Shown here: in pieces, positions 55,683 through 64,000 of the stretch | Layout: the number at the start of each line of letters is the position of its first letter | Position numbering within the stretch: position 1 is the first letter of the stretch | Assembly (NCBI RefSeq): GCF_023035295.1 | Contig: NZ_CP075076.1 | Location: 186,001-250,000 of the forward strand | Direction of reading: 5' to 3' | Source of the DNA: Borrelia coriaceae | GTDB lineage: Bacteria > Spirochaetota > Spirochaetia > Borreliales > Borreliaceae | Length of the DNA: 64,000 nt | Made by a program: the position numbers and the translations under genes | The notes under the pieces: generated by a model | The model's input: only the letters and a program-made list of their open reading frames with translations | Told to the model about the DNA's origin: nothing | Database searches by the model: none

Positions 55683-57233
55683 ATGAAAACAAGATATTTC
55701 TTCCTAGCTGCATTTTCTGGAATGCTTACAACTCTGGCAATTCCAAATGAAATAAAAAACATGGGATATTCAAGTATTGGTTTAATTGCATACATACCAC
55801 TTTTCACTGCACTAATCAAAATAAAAGATAAAAAAACTCTCATTAATTTAACAATTTTTTACTTTTTAATAGCTAATAGTCTACAAAATTTTTGGCTTGC
55901 ATACTTTCATTCATTTGGACTCATCACGTTCTTAGGGGCCGTATCAGGTTATATTCCCTACGCTTTAGTTTTAGGATATTTACTATATTATTCATTAAAA
56001 ACTTTTAAAAACAAAACATTAACCTTAGCTATACTTTTTACATTTTATGATTATTCAAAATCAATTGGATTTGCAGCATATCCTTGGGGATTTTCAGCCT
56101 TCATGGTACACAACTTCAATGATCTTATACAAGTAGCTGATATTTTTGGTGTCTTTTTTGTATGCTTCGTTGTTTACTTTTTTAACGCAGGAATTGCAAA
56201 TTTTTTCATAAAACAAAGCAAAATAAATACGCTAAGCGTATTATTCTCAATTTTATTGATAAGTACATCTTTTGCTTATGGAATTATAAAAAAAATAGAA
56301 TTAAATCCAATATTAAACAAAGAAACAGACACTCTAAATATTGCAGCAATCCAAACTAACATTGATCCTTGGCTACCTGGCAAGCACAAAGAAGGCATTA
56401 AAACATCTATCAAGCTCACAAAACAAGCCTTAAGCAAACATCCAGATACAGAACTTGTACTCTGGAGTGAAGGGGCATTAGCCTTACCATTTAATTCTTA
56501 TAAAGATTACACTAACAATGAAGAATTAATTAAATTATATGATTCAATCAAGGCCCTAATAATCAACAGCAAAGCCCACTTTGTTATTGGTTCCCCATCA
56601 AAGACAGATAAAAGTTCATTCTCACATCAAAACTCAGTTTACGCAATAAAACCCAACCTTAATATAGAAAACATATACTCTAAAATATTTTTGGTTCCAT
56701 TTTCAGAAAAAATACCATTTTATGAATATAAATTTGTAAGAAAATTTTTCCGTCAAAACTTTAACGTTATAGGACAAATGAATGGAAATAAACTCGAGAT
56801 ATTAAAGCTAAAAAAATTTAATCTGGGATTTTTAATATGCTATGACGATGCATTTCCAGATCTTGCAAGAAATTACAAAAAACAAAATGTAAATTTATTA
56901 TTAAATTTTTCAAATGACTCATGGTCACATACAAATTCATCAGAATGGCAACACTTTGTAGTAGCAAAATTTAGAAGCATAGAAAATGGAATTAAAACCG
57001 TCAGATCTACAAACTCCGGAATAACTTCTGTAATAAATGAATATGGAGAAAATGTCAAAAATTTAGAAACATTTAAAGAAGGATATCTAACATCAAAAAT
57101 AAAATTGACTCCAAGATTCACAACAATCTATGAATACATTGGAGATCTATTTATATACGCCCTAGCAATAGCCATTGTAATTATGGCCCTAAAATTCTAT
57201 TTTATTGAAAAGAGTACCCACTTATTATCCTGA
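55683..57233 (+). CDS. lnt: Apolipoprotein N-acyltransferase
   Basis: Adds the third acyl chain to the N-terminal Cys of lipoproteins in the inner membrane, central to a lipoprotein-rich spirochaete. The 516-residue protein has about six or seven membrane helices (residues 1-210), then a periplasmic carbon-nitrogen hydrolase domain with the Glu of VLWSEGALALPF, the Lys in YSKIFLVPFSEKIPF, and the nucleophile Cys of FLICYDDAFPDLARN, and one C-terminal helix. AAGAGGAA precedes the ATG. Its end overlaps the next minus-strand gene by 37 bases. Confidence 0.94.
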   Translation: MKTRYFFLAAFSGMLTTLAIPNEIKNMGYSSIGLIAYIPLFTALIKIKDKKTLINLTIFYFLIANSLQNFWLAYFHSFGLITFLGAVSGYIPYALVLGYLLYYSLKTFKNKTLTLAILFTFYDYSKSIGFAAYPWGFSAFMVHNFNDLIQVADIFGVFFVCFVVYFFNAGIANFFIKQSKINTLSVLFSILLISTSFAYGIIKKIELNPILNKETDTLNIAAIQTNIDPWLPGKHKEGIKTSIKLTKQALSKHPDTELVLWSEGALALPFNSYKDYTNNEELIKLYDSIKALIINSKAHFVIGSPSKTDKSSFSHQNSVYAIKPNLNIENIYSKIFLVPFSEKIPFYEYKFVRKFFRQNFNVIGQMNGNKLEILKLKKFNLGFLICYDDAFPDLARNYKKQNVNLLLNFSNDSWSHTNSSEWQHFVVAKFRSIENGIKTVRSTNSGITSVINEYGENVKNLETFKEGYLTSKIKLTPRFTTIYEYIGDLFIYALAIAIVIMALKFYFIEKSTHLLS

Positions 57234-57961
57234 TTTGCAAAAGATAAAGTCTGAACATCTCTCCAAAATGGAATATTTCTAGTAACATCATTTTTTTTAG
57301 CCTTAACTTTAATGCTATAAGAAACATCTGTATCTTTCACCATATTTAAAGATTTAAGGTCATAAAAATCATCAACTGCAAGATAACTCACATCGTCCTT
57401 ATCAACATCATTTGAAATACGTTCAAAATTTGAGATAAAATCAGCCTTAGGTTCAATTCTCCCAAAAACTTTAATTTCATTAGCCATAACAGAATCAAGT
57501 AAATCCAAATCTTGCAAAAGAAGAGCTCTTACAAACTTAATAAAATGAAATTTAACTGCCTGCTCTTTGTGCGTTTCTCTCTCTCTATTTGCAATATATT
57601 CTATCTTAGGAGCGCTTGTTATCTCACTAATTTCAATCTCATCGTGCATTATTCCTGGAATATCATCTAGTTTAATATCATCAAATGCAAGGAAGTTAGT
57701 CTCCCCTTCAAATTTAATCTTAGAATCGATCTCCTCTACAGCTGCCTTAATATTAACTTCTTCTTTAAGTCTTGGATAAATTTCCAAAGCCTTTTTTTGA
57801 AAAATTCTACCCTTCTTAACTTTTCCAACATCAATATATCGCTGTCCAACCTCATAATAAAAAATAGCAAGTTCTTTTTGATGTTCATCAACTAAAGAAC
57901 CTGTTTTTGCAAATAAATTTATAAAAGCAAAAGAAAAAAACAATAATACCAATTTTTTCAT
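57197..57961 (-). CDS. Secreted protein with NTF2-like C-terminal region
   Basis: Start at ATG 57961 with GGAGG six bases before (254 residues; an in-frame TTG upstream would swallow the ribosome site). It has a signal peptide (KKLVLLFFSFAFINLFA), a TPR-like helix pair (about 25-60), and a C-terminal region (about 140-254, FHFIKFVRALLLQDLDLLDS, then beta strands ending NKWVLFSIK) with the look of an NTF2/SnoaL fold. By position it corresponds to a Lyme Borrelia protein reported, as I recall, to bind and stabilise the BB0323 envelope protein. Overlaps the lnt end. Confidence 0.75.
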   Translation of the reverse strand: MKKLVLLFFSFAFINLFAKTGSLVDEHQKELAIFYYEVGQRYIDVGKVKKGRIFQKKALEIYPRLKEEVNIKAAVEEIDSKIKFEGETNFLAFDDIKLDDIPGIMHDEIEISEITSAPKIEYIANRERETHKEQAVKFHFIKFVRALLLQDLDLLDSVMANEIKVFGRIEPKADFISNFERISNDVDKDDVSYLAVDDFYDLKSLNMVKDTDVSYSIKVKAKKNDVTRNIPFWRDVQTLSFANQDNKWVLFSIK

Positions 57962-58079
57962 GCTAACCTCCAATAAAATCTAGCCATCTTCAAAAAACCA
58001 AAAATCAAACTATAAATCGTGTACAAACAATTATATTACAAGTTCATTTTTAATTAAAGCAATAAGCTTGCTTTTGTGT

Positions 58080-58634
58080 TCAGCATCCAAAAATATTTAT
58101 GCTATCATAAGCAAAGCTCAATTTAGGAGATAAATCATAATCATCATACCACCTTAAATATTTTTTATTAAGAGCTTCAAGATACCCTCTAGAAATTCCT
58201 GTCTCAAAACTTCTATTTCTATTCCTAATGCGACACTCAGCTTCATCAACGCTACAATCAAGATAAACCATCAAAACAGGTTTTTGAGAATGTTCCAACA
58301 TATTATCAAGCAAATCAAGATATATCTTATATTCATCATCAGAAATATACCCAATCTCATTTAAAAGAGATGCAAAGACACGATCACCATAAATAGACCT
58401 ATCAAATATTCCCCCTTTAGTCTTAAATATACCCTTTATAAGTTTAAATCTTTCATTTAAAAAATTAACCTGAACTGAAAAAGCCCATCTAGACTTATCC
58501 TTATAAAATTTATCTAACATAGACAATGTAAATTCATTATTTAATTCACTATAAAAAGGAAGATTAAACTCCTTAGACAAAACATGCCCAAGCGTAGTTT
58601 TTCCTGCCCCAATCAACCCTTCAATTACAATCAC
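58080..58634 (-). CDS. dck: Deoxynucleoside kinase
   Basis: Phosphorylates deoxynucleosides (deoxyadenosine/deoxyguanosine in related annotations) in nucleotide salvage, important since Borrelia cannot make purines de novo. The 184-residue form from GTG 58634 has the P loop IEGLIGAGKTTLG at the N-terminus, IFDRSIYGDRVFA (DRS motif), and CRIRNRNRSFETGISRGYLE (lid). GGAG lies nine bases before the GTG; a TTG one codon earlier, six bases after GGAG, is an equal choice. Confidence 0.88.
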   Translation of the reverse strand: MIVIEGLIGAGKTTLGHVLSKEFNLPFYSELNNEFTLSMLDKFYKDKSRWAFSVQVNFLNERFKLIKGIFKTKGGIFDRSIYGDRVFASLLNEIGYISDDEYKIYLDLLDNMLEHSQKPVLMVYLDCSVDEAECRIRNRNRSFETGISRGYLEALNKKYLRWYDDYDLSPKLSFAYDSINIFGC

Positions 58635-58719
58635 CAAACCTGACTCCAAAATTGCCAACTAGTCCTAATAATATTTAAAAATAATATCATTTCAACACAT
58701 AAGAACATCAATTATCAAA

Positions 58720-58743
58720 AAACTATTTATTAATAAATAGTTT
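58720..58743. repeat. 24-bp perfect palindrome
   Basis: Bases 58720-58743 (half-site AAACTATTTATT followed at once by its reverse complement) are a perfect palindrome with no loop. It lies 44 bases before the -35 box of the orphan gene and upstream of the dck start. It could be an operator or a cruciform; no T-run fits a terminator. Confidence 0.85.
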
Positions 58744-58786
58744 AAAAAAATGGAATCAATTTATCAAATTTTGATTTTTTAAATTA

Positions 58787-58815
58787 TTGACATTAATGAA
58801 AATAAAAAATAATAT
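58787..58815 (+). promoter_or_regulatory. Strong sigma-70 promoter of the orphan basic protein gene
   Basis: TTGACA (58787-58792), exactly 17 bases, TAATAT (58810-58815). The start near 58822 gives a leader of about 51 bases with AGGAGA before the ATG at 58873. The best-matching promoter in the window. Confidence 0.7.
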
Positions 58816-58872
58816 TTTTAATATAAGAAATAATTCTCATATACTTTAATGTTCAATTTAGGAGAATATTAA

Positions 58873-59256
58873 ATGGACAACAAATGTAGATTAATCGATT
58901 CAAATAGAAAAATAAGCTTATTTAACAGAATAATTAAAAAATATATAAAGGAAAGATATAAAAAATTTTTAATATCAAAAAGATCCGCAAATAAAATTCA
59001 AGAATTAATAAAAAGTTTTAATTTACAAAATAAAAATCATATAATCTTAAAAAGTCAAATAAAAAATAACTACAAGTGGAAAAAATTTATAAGTCATAAT
59101 TTTATTCCCTTGATAGCAAAAGACTTATTAATTGAGAAGGAATTATGTTACAAAAATAAATATAAAAAAAAGTTTATTAATGATATAATGGCAAATTTCA
59201 TAAATTCCAAAATAATGGATATTAAAACATTAAATAAAAATTTATCAATTAATTGA
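58873..59256 (+). CDS. Orphan 127-residue highly basic protein
   Basis: The protein begins MDNKCRLIDSNRKISLFNRI and is packed with Lys (KKYIKERYKKF, KNKYKKKFINDIM), with few acidic residues, mostly helical, and with no signal peptide or membrane helix. No family recognised. It has its own strong promoter, a good AGGAG ribosome site and stands alone between dck and the glp block. A nucleic-acid-binding role would fit the charge but is speculation. I do not recall a gene here in Lyme Borrelia. Confidence 0.65.
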   Translation: MDNKCRLIDSNRKISLFNRIIKKYIKERYKKFLISKRSANKIQELIKSFNLQNKNHIILKSQIKNNYKWKKFISHNFIPLIAKDLLIEKELCYKNKYKKKFINDIMANFINSKIMDIKTLNKNLSIN

Positions 59257-59481
59257 TATAAAAAATATAATTATAGCTTATATATTTGGAAATAATTTAA
59301 TTAATTAAATATTAATATATTAAAAAAGATACTATGAAAAAAATAAAAATTATACATAAGTTGAAAATACTGTTGCCGTCATAAACACATAGCTTATTAC
59401 AGGAACAATATTTTTTAAGTATGACAAATATTTAAAAATTAATTGCAAATTAGATCTTGCGTAACATAAGGAGGTTAAAAT
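59257..59481 (+). promoter_or_regulatory. Leader and promoter region of the glp block
   Basis: 225 bases with no gene. It holds a 16-bp AT palindrome (59295-59310), a possible promoter TTGCCG-16-TATTAC around 59373-59400, and AAGGAGG nine bases before the glpF ATG. In B. burgdorferi the glp operon has a long regulated leader; whether this one does cannot be told here. Confidence 0.4.
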
Positions 59482-60276
59482 ATGGTTTATATACGATCTA
59501 AAGAATTTATTGCAGAATTTTTAGGTACATTTATTTTACTAACACTTGGAACAGGTTCCATAGCAATGACAACCTTATTTCCATCAAACCCTGCTGTAGT
59601 TGGAGAAATAATAAAGGGAGGTTATACAAATATAGTACTCGGCTGGGGCTTAGGTGTAACATTTGGGGTTTATACAGCTGCAAGAATTAGTGGCGCACAC
59701 TTAAATCCTGCCATCAGCATCGGATTAGCTACTATTGGAAGATTTCCAATGTCAAAACTTTTGCACTACATTATAGCACAAATACTTGGAGCATTTTTTG
59801 GAGCTCTAATGACATTAATTGTATTCTACCCCAAATGGATAGAAATAGATCCTACATTCGAAATTACCCAAGGAATTATGTCCACTTTTCCCGCTGTCCC
59901 TGGTTTTTGGCCTGGATTTATTGATCAAATATTTGGAACATTTTTATTGATGTTTTTAGTACTAGTTATTGGAAAATTTATAAAGGAAGATACTCAAAAT
60001 CCATTTTTTCCTTTCATTATTGGAGCAATAGTTTTGGCCATTGGAATAAGCTTTGGGGGTATGAACGGTTATGCTATTAACCCAGCAAGGGACTTGGGGC
60101 CAAGAATATTGCTACTATTGGCTGGTTTTAAAAATCACGGGTTTAACGAAATAACTATATTTATTATTCCTATATTAGGTCCAATAATTGGTGCTAGCTT
60201 AGGCGCTATAGTTTATGAATTTACATTAGAAGAAAAAAATAATCTCCAATGTAATTCAAACGACACTAATTCTTAA
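59482..60276 (+). CDS. glpF: Glycerol uptake facilitator
   Basis: Aquaglyceroporin that lets glycerol enter by diffusion. The 264-residue protein has six helices and both half-helix signatures: SGAHLNPAISIG (about residue 70) and GYAINPARDLGPR (about 194), the latter with the Arg and Asp of glycerol channels. AAGGAGG precedes the ATG. glpK follows after 34 bases; kinase trapping would drive uptake. Confidence 0.96.
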   Translation: MVYIRSKEFIAEFLGTFILLTLGTGSIAMTTLFPSNPAVVGEIIKGGYTNIVLGWGLGVTFGVYTAARISGAHLNPAISIGLATIGRFPMSKLLHYIIAQILGAFFGALMTLIVFYPKWIEIDPTFEITQGIMSTFPAVPGFWPGFIDQIFGTFLLMFLVLVIGKFIKEDTQNPFFPFIIGAIVLAIGISFGGMNGYAINPARDLGPRILLLLAGFKNHGFNEITIFIIPILGPIIGASLGAIVYEFTLEEKNNLQCNSNDTNS

Positions 60277-60310
60277 GTGTTCACAACAATTTTAATGAAG
60301 GAGAATTATT

Positions 60311-61798
60311 ATGAAATACATTTTATCTATCGACCAAGGCACAACAAGTTCAAGAGCAATTATATTTGATAGAAATGCAAATATAAAAGGATTTGCACAA
60401 AAGGAATTTAAACAAATTTACCCATATCCAAGTTGGGTTGAACATAATCCAAACGAAATATGGAGTTCTATATTAGAAGTTATGTCAGAAGCTTTAGCAA
60501 ACGCAAGAACTTTTCCCAATAATATTGAAACAATTGGAATCACAAATCAAAGGGAAACAACAATTATTTGGGATAAACACACAGGACAACCAATTTATAA
60601 CGCAATAGTCTGGCAAGATAGACGAACAGCACAACTATGCGATGAATTAAAAGCAAAAGGAAAAGATAAAATTTTTTTGCAAAAAACGGGCCTTGTATTA
60701 GATGCTTACTTTAGCGGTACAAAAATAAAATGGATATTAGACAATGTTGCAGGAGCAAGAAAACGAGCAGAAAAAGGTGAGCTATATTTTGGAACAATAG
60801 ACACTTGGATAGTCTGGAACCTTACTAAAGGAAAACTACATATTACAGACTATTCTAATGCATCAAGAACCTTACTCTTAAACATTACATCACTTGAATG
60901 GGACGATGATCTATTACAAATATTAGACATCCCAAAAGCAATTTTACCTGAACTTAAACAAAGTTCTGAAGTGTACGGAAAAACCGATCTATCAATATTG
61001 GGAACAGAGATCACTATTTCAGGAATTGCAGGAGATCAGTTTGCAGCAACGTTCGGACAAGCATGTCTTCAAAAAGGAATGGCCAAGAACACCTATGGGA
61101 CTGGCTGTTTTGTTACTGTTAACATAGGAAAAACTCCTATTATTAATGAACAAAAAATTTTAACTTCAATTGCATGGAGCAGAAAAAATTCAATAACTTA
61201 CGTTCTCGAGGGAAGTGTTTTCATTGGAGGAGCTGTAATTCAATGGTTAAGAGATGGTTTAGAACTATTTAAAAAAAGCAGTGATGCTGAGGCACTGGCC
61301 GCTTCAGTAAATAATAATGGGGGTGTATATTTTGTGCCTGCCTTTGTAGGACTTGGAGCTCCTCATTGGGATCCCTATGCCAGAGGAACAATTATTGGAC
61401 TTACAAGGAACTCAACAAAAGCACATATTACAAGAGCCGCTCTTGAGAGTATTGCATTACAAAGCTTCGACGTACTAACTGAAATGCGAAACTCTATTCA
61501 AGGTCTTGAAATAAAAGAACTAAGAGTTGATGGAAAAGCTAGCCAAAATAACCTTCTTATGCAATTTCAAGCTGATATTTTACAATGCAATGTGGTTAGA
61601 CCAAAAATTACAGAAACAACTGCTCTTGGCTCTGCTTATTTAGCAGGACTTGCTGTAGGATACTGGGATAGCACTGAAGAGATTACAAACCTTTGGAAAG
61701 CAGATAAAATATTTGAACCTTCAATGGAAAATAGCAAAAGAGAAGATTTACTTTATAACTGGCATAAAGCTATTAGGAGGGCAAAAGTTTGGATTTGA
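60311..61798 (+). CDS. glpK: Glycerol kinase
   Basis: FGGY-family kinase making glycerol-3-phosphate, which feeds glycolysis and lipid synthesis. The 495-residue protein has the N-terminal phosphate loop [49 protein letters not shown], the signature [10 protein letters not shown], and the C-terminal [27 protein letters not shown] precedes the ATG. Part of the glpF-K block; the next gene here is glpT, whereas in Lyme Borrelia glpD soon follows. Confidence 0.97.
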   Translation: MKYILSIDQGTTSSRAIIFDRNANIKGFAQKEFKQIYPYPSWVEHNPNEIWSSILEVMSEALANARTFPNNIETIGITNQRETTIIWDKHTGQPIYNAIVWQDRRTAQLCDELKAKGKDKIFLQKTGLVLDAYFSGTKIKWILDNVAGARKRAEKGELYFGTIDTWIVWNLTKGKLHITDYSNASRTLLLNITSLEWDDDLLQILDIPKAILPELKQSSEVYGKTDLSILGTEITISGIAGDQFAATFGQACLQKGMAKNTYGTGCFVTVNIGKTPIINEQKILTSIAWSRKNSITYVLEGSVFIGGAVIQWLRDGLELFKKSSDAEALAASVNNNGGVYFVPAFVGLGAPHWDPYARGTIIGLTRNSTKAHITRAALESIALQSFDVLTEMRNSIQGLEIKELRVDGKASQNNLLMQFQADILQCNVVRPKITETTALGSAYLAGLAVGYWDSTEEITNLWKADKIFEPSMENSKREDLLYNWHKAIRRAKVWI

Positions 61799-61910
61799 AC
61801 TTATATTGCCAACTTGTTAAAATCCAAAAGCTAGTATCGCCTAAGTTTATACACTTAAGATGTAAAATTAATTACGTAATCAATATTTAATAAATAGGAG
61901 ATATTAAATT

Positions 61911-63275
61911 ATGAAGAAATTATTTAATTTTCTAAAACCAGCTCCTCACATAAAAAGAGTGCATAAAGAATTAGAAGATCCATTATATAAAAAGTTAAGA
62001 TTGCAAATATTTATTTCAATATTTATTGGATATGCTGGTTTTTATTTGACAAGAAAAATTTTTTCATTTGCTATGCCAGAGCTTGAAAAATTAGGATTTA
62101 ATAAAGGTCAACTAGGCATAATTTTATCTGGGGTCTCAATTTCATATGGACTATCTAAATTTATTATGGGAAACATATCAGATCGAAGCAATCCTAGATA
62201 TTTTCTAACACTAGGACTAACGCTTACAGCAATAATTACCATATTATTTGGATTCTTTCCATGGAAATCAATTAATACTACAACCGCTGTAATATTAATG
62301 TTCATTTTGATGTTTACAAATGGGTGGGTTCAAGGCATGGGATGGCCTGCTTGTGGGCGTACTATGGTTCACTGGTGGGCAAAAAAAGAAAGAGGAATAA
62401 CTGTAGCTACTTGGAATTTAGGCCACAATATAGGGGGAGGAGCAAGTGGAATAATATCCGCTTGGGCTTTGCTTTACTTCCAAGAATGGCATGCCATATT
62501 TTATGTACCAGCAGTATTAGTATTAGGAATTGCAATATTTGTCCTAATTACACTACGGGATACTCCTCAATCTGTAGGATTGCCCCCAATTGAAGAGTAT
62601 AAAAACGACTATCCTGACAACTATACAAAAGAAGCAGAAAACGAACTTGATGCAAAAGATATATTTATAAAATATGTCCTTACAAACAAACTACTATGGT
62701 ATATAGCCACTGCTAACGCATTCGTATATTTTATAAGATATGGAGTCCTAGATTGGGCACCAACATACCTTAAACAAGTAAAACACTTTACTATCGAAAA
62801 ATCAGGGTGGGCATATGCTCTTTATGAATTTTCAGCTATTCCTGGAACAATAATTTGCGGATGGATGTCTGATAAAATTTTTAAAGGAAGAAGATCTGAG
62901 ACTGGAATAATCTTTATGACTGCCACTCTTATTTCAATAGCCATATATTGGCAATTGCCAGAAAATAGCCCAACACTTACAACTCTTCTCTTAGCAATAA
63001 TAGGATTTTTAATCTATGGCCCAGTTATGCTTATTGGACTTCATGCTCTTGATCTTGCACCAAAAAAAGCTGCAGGAACTGCTGCAGGGTTTACAGGATT
63101 ATTTGGATACATAGGAGGATCTGTCACTGCTAGTGCCATTACAGGTCTTGTCTTGCAACACTTAAATTGGGACGTTTATTTCTATCTATTAATAGCTGCT
63201 TGCATATTTTCAATAATATTCATAAGCCTAACATACAGGCAAGAGAAAAAAATCAATGGCACCAATAAACAATAA
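61911..63275 (+). CDS. glpT: Glycerol-3-phosphate/phosphate antiporter
   Basis: Major-facilitator antiporter that imports glycerol-3-phosphate in exchange for phosphate. The 454-residue protein has twelve predicted helices, the early segment GYAGFYLTRKIFSFAMPEL with the phosphate-binding Arg, YGLSKFIMGNISDRSNPRYF (MFS signature) and WVQGMGWPACGRTMVHWW, with WNLGHNIGGG, all GlpT features. AGGAG lies before the ATG. It follows glpK after 112 bases, a gap with a weak imperfect inverted repeat near 61840. Lyme Borrelia lack this gene. Confidence 0.95.
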   Translation: MKKLFNFLKPAPHIKRVHKELEDPLYKKLRLQIFISIFIGYAGFYLTRKIFSFAMPELEKLGFNKGQLGIILSGVSISYGLSKFIMGNISDRSNPRYFLTLGLTLTAIITILFGFFPWKSINTTTAVILMFILMFTNGWVQGMGWPACGRTMVHWWAKKERGITVATWNLGHNIGGGASGIISAWALLYFQEWHAIFYVPAVLVLGIAIFVLITLRDTPQSVGLPPIEEYKNDYPDNYTKEAENELDAKDIFIKYVLTNKLLWYIATANAFVYFIRYGVLDWAPTYLKQVKHFTIEKSGWAYALYEFSAIPGTIICGWMSDKIFKGRRSETGIIFMTATLISIAIYWQLPENSPTLTTLLLAIIGFLIYGPVMLIGLHALDLAPKKAAGTAAGFTGLFGYIGGSVTASAITGLVLQHLNWDVYFYLLIAACIFSIIFISLTYRQEKKINGTNKQ

Positions 63276-63300
63276 TAACTTTATAAAAATAGAAAGCTTA

Positions 63301-63328
63301 ATAAGTAAATATATTATAATTTACTTAT
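63301..63328. repeat. 10-bp perfect inverted repeat between glpT and glpQ
   Basis: ATAAGTAAAT (63301-63310) and ATTTACTTAT (63319-63328) flank an eight-base loop. It sits 26 bases after the glpT stop and 26 before the glpQ ATG. Not followed by a T-run, so attenuation, mRNA protection or processing are all possible. Confidence 0.6.
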
Positions 63329-63354
63329 AAACAATATAAATAAGAGGGTAGATA

Positions 63355-64000
63355 ATGAAATCAATGAAACCAAAATTATTAATGCTTATAATAAATATTT
63401 TTCTAATCATTTCCTGTCAGAACGAAAAAGTAAGCATGAATGAAAAATCACCATTAATTATAGCTCACAGAGGTGCTAGCGGCTATTTACCAGAACATAC
63501 CTTAGAAGCTAAAGCATATGCTTATGCTTTAGGCGCTGATTACCTAGAACAAGACATCGTCTTGACAAAAGATAATGTTCCTATTATAATGCATGATTCA
63601 GAACTTGACACAACAACAAATGTTGCCAAACTATTTCCTGAAAGAGCTAGAGAAAACGGAAAATATTATGCTGTTGATTTTACACTAGATGAAATTAAAT
63701 CACTAAGCATAAGCGAAAGATTTGATCCCGAAACCAGAGAACCAATATACCCCAACCGTTTCCCTTTAAATGAATACAATTTTAAAATTCCAACTTTAGA
63801 AGAAGAAATACAATTCATACAAGGATTAAATAAAAGTACAGGCAAAAACGTTGGAATTTACCCTGAAATTAAAAAGCCCTTTTGGCATAAACAACAAGGT
63901 AAAGATATATCTAAAATTGTAATAGAAATTTTAAATCAATATGGATATAAATCAAAAGAAGATAAAATTTACCTGCAAACATTCGACTTTGACGAATTAA
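63355..64000 (+). CDS. glpQ: Glycerophosphodiester phosphodiesterase GlpQ, 5' part
   Basis: Cleaves glycerophosphodiesters from lipid breakdown to glycerol-3-phosphate, which GlpT can then import. The first 215 codons are present; the gene runs past the window end. The N-terminus is a lipoprotein signal (MLIINIFLIISCQNEK, Cys near 21), then the catalytic LIIAHRGASGYLPEHTLEA, DYLEQDIVLTKDNVPIIMHD and IYPEIKKPFWHK. GlpQ is the known serological marker that separates relapsing-fever from Lyme Borrelia. AGAGGG lies before the ATG. Confidence 0.96.
   Translation, partial: MKSMKPKLLMLIINIFLIISCQNEKVSMNEKSPLIIAHRGASGYLPEHTLEAKAYAYALGADYLEQDIVLTKDNVPIIMHDSELDTTTNVAKLFPERARENGKYYAVDFTLDEIKSLSISERFDPETREPIYPNRFPLNEYNFKIPTLEEEIQFIQGLNKSTGKNVGIYPEIKKPFWHKQQGKDISKIVIEILNQYGYKSKEDKIYLQTFDFDEL

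Noticed and set aside
55598..55843. 81-codon minus-strand frame over the lnt start
   Set aside because: Antisense to the lnt signal region, which has a clear ribosome site and conserved enzyme motifs.

Overview
The window is a stretch of the linear chromosome of a relapsing-fever Borrelia. The DNA is very AT-rich, the proteins are rich in Lys/Asn/Ile, and the gene order follows the conserved Borrelia chromosome (infC-rpmI-rplT; prfA-prmC-rel; ddl-murE; hflK-hflC; lmp1-mutL; efp; pstSCAB; alaS-fliG1-pgl; rho-bactofilin-hbb-rpsT; glpF-glpK). The genus call is firm. The relapsing-fever assignment rests on glpT and glpQ directly after glpK, a pair that Lyme-disease Borrelia lack as far as I recall. 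I do not name a species.

Layout. 1-5740: minus-strand tsaB(partial)-tsaE-small ORF, then the infC-rpmI-rplT translation operon, a plus-strand membrane protein/lipoprotein pair, and minus-strand TPR protein-tatD. 6035-12169: plus-strand prfA-prmC-rel and a large membrane protein with a degenerate peptidase-like domain. 12166-14794: minus-strand murE-ddl. 14932-18389: tRNA-Cys, a CBS/CNNM protein and hflK-hflC. 18886-31592: tRNA-Phe, a degenerate HD-GYP-like protein, rsmD, galU, an unknown, a TPR protein carrying about thirty 18-residue repeats, lmp1, mutL and a coiled-coil protein. 31690-37254: a tRNA with anticodon CAT, efp plus a lipoprotein, and the pst phosphate operon. 37256-42358: ZIP transporter, short alaS, fliG1, pgl and small genes. 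42445-48506: dus, serS, a lipoprotein and an M16 protease. 48526-55535: a long minus-strand run (TPR/NHL/VWA protein, ychF, membrane protein, rpsT, hbb, bactofilin, rho, rpmE). 55683-64000: lnt, a secreted protein, dck, an orphan basic protein with a strong promoter, and the glycerol block glpF-glpK-glpT-glpQ (glpQ cut by the window edge).

How it works together. The window covers translation (IF3, L20, L35, RF1 with its methylase PrmC, EF-P, AlaRS, SerRS, S20, L31), the stringent response (Rel), cell wall (MurE, Ddl) and lipoprotein maturation (Lnt), phosphate uptake (Pst), and glycerol or glycerophosphodiester scavenging (GlpF/K/T/Q). There is no sign of a prophage, insertion sequence, CRISPR array or rRNA. 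The points most worth a second look are a PstS-like periplasmic domain embedded in PstA, an HD-GYP-like protein without its catalytic signature, a higher-order tandem repeat beside lmp1, a nine-G tract inside rho, an AlaRS that ends after its editing domain, an EF-P with Arg at the modified-Lys position, two genes whose predicted transcripts start at the AUG, and an orphan basic protein just upstream of the glp genes.
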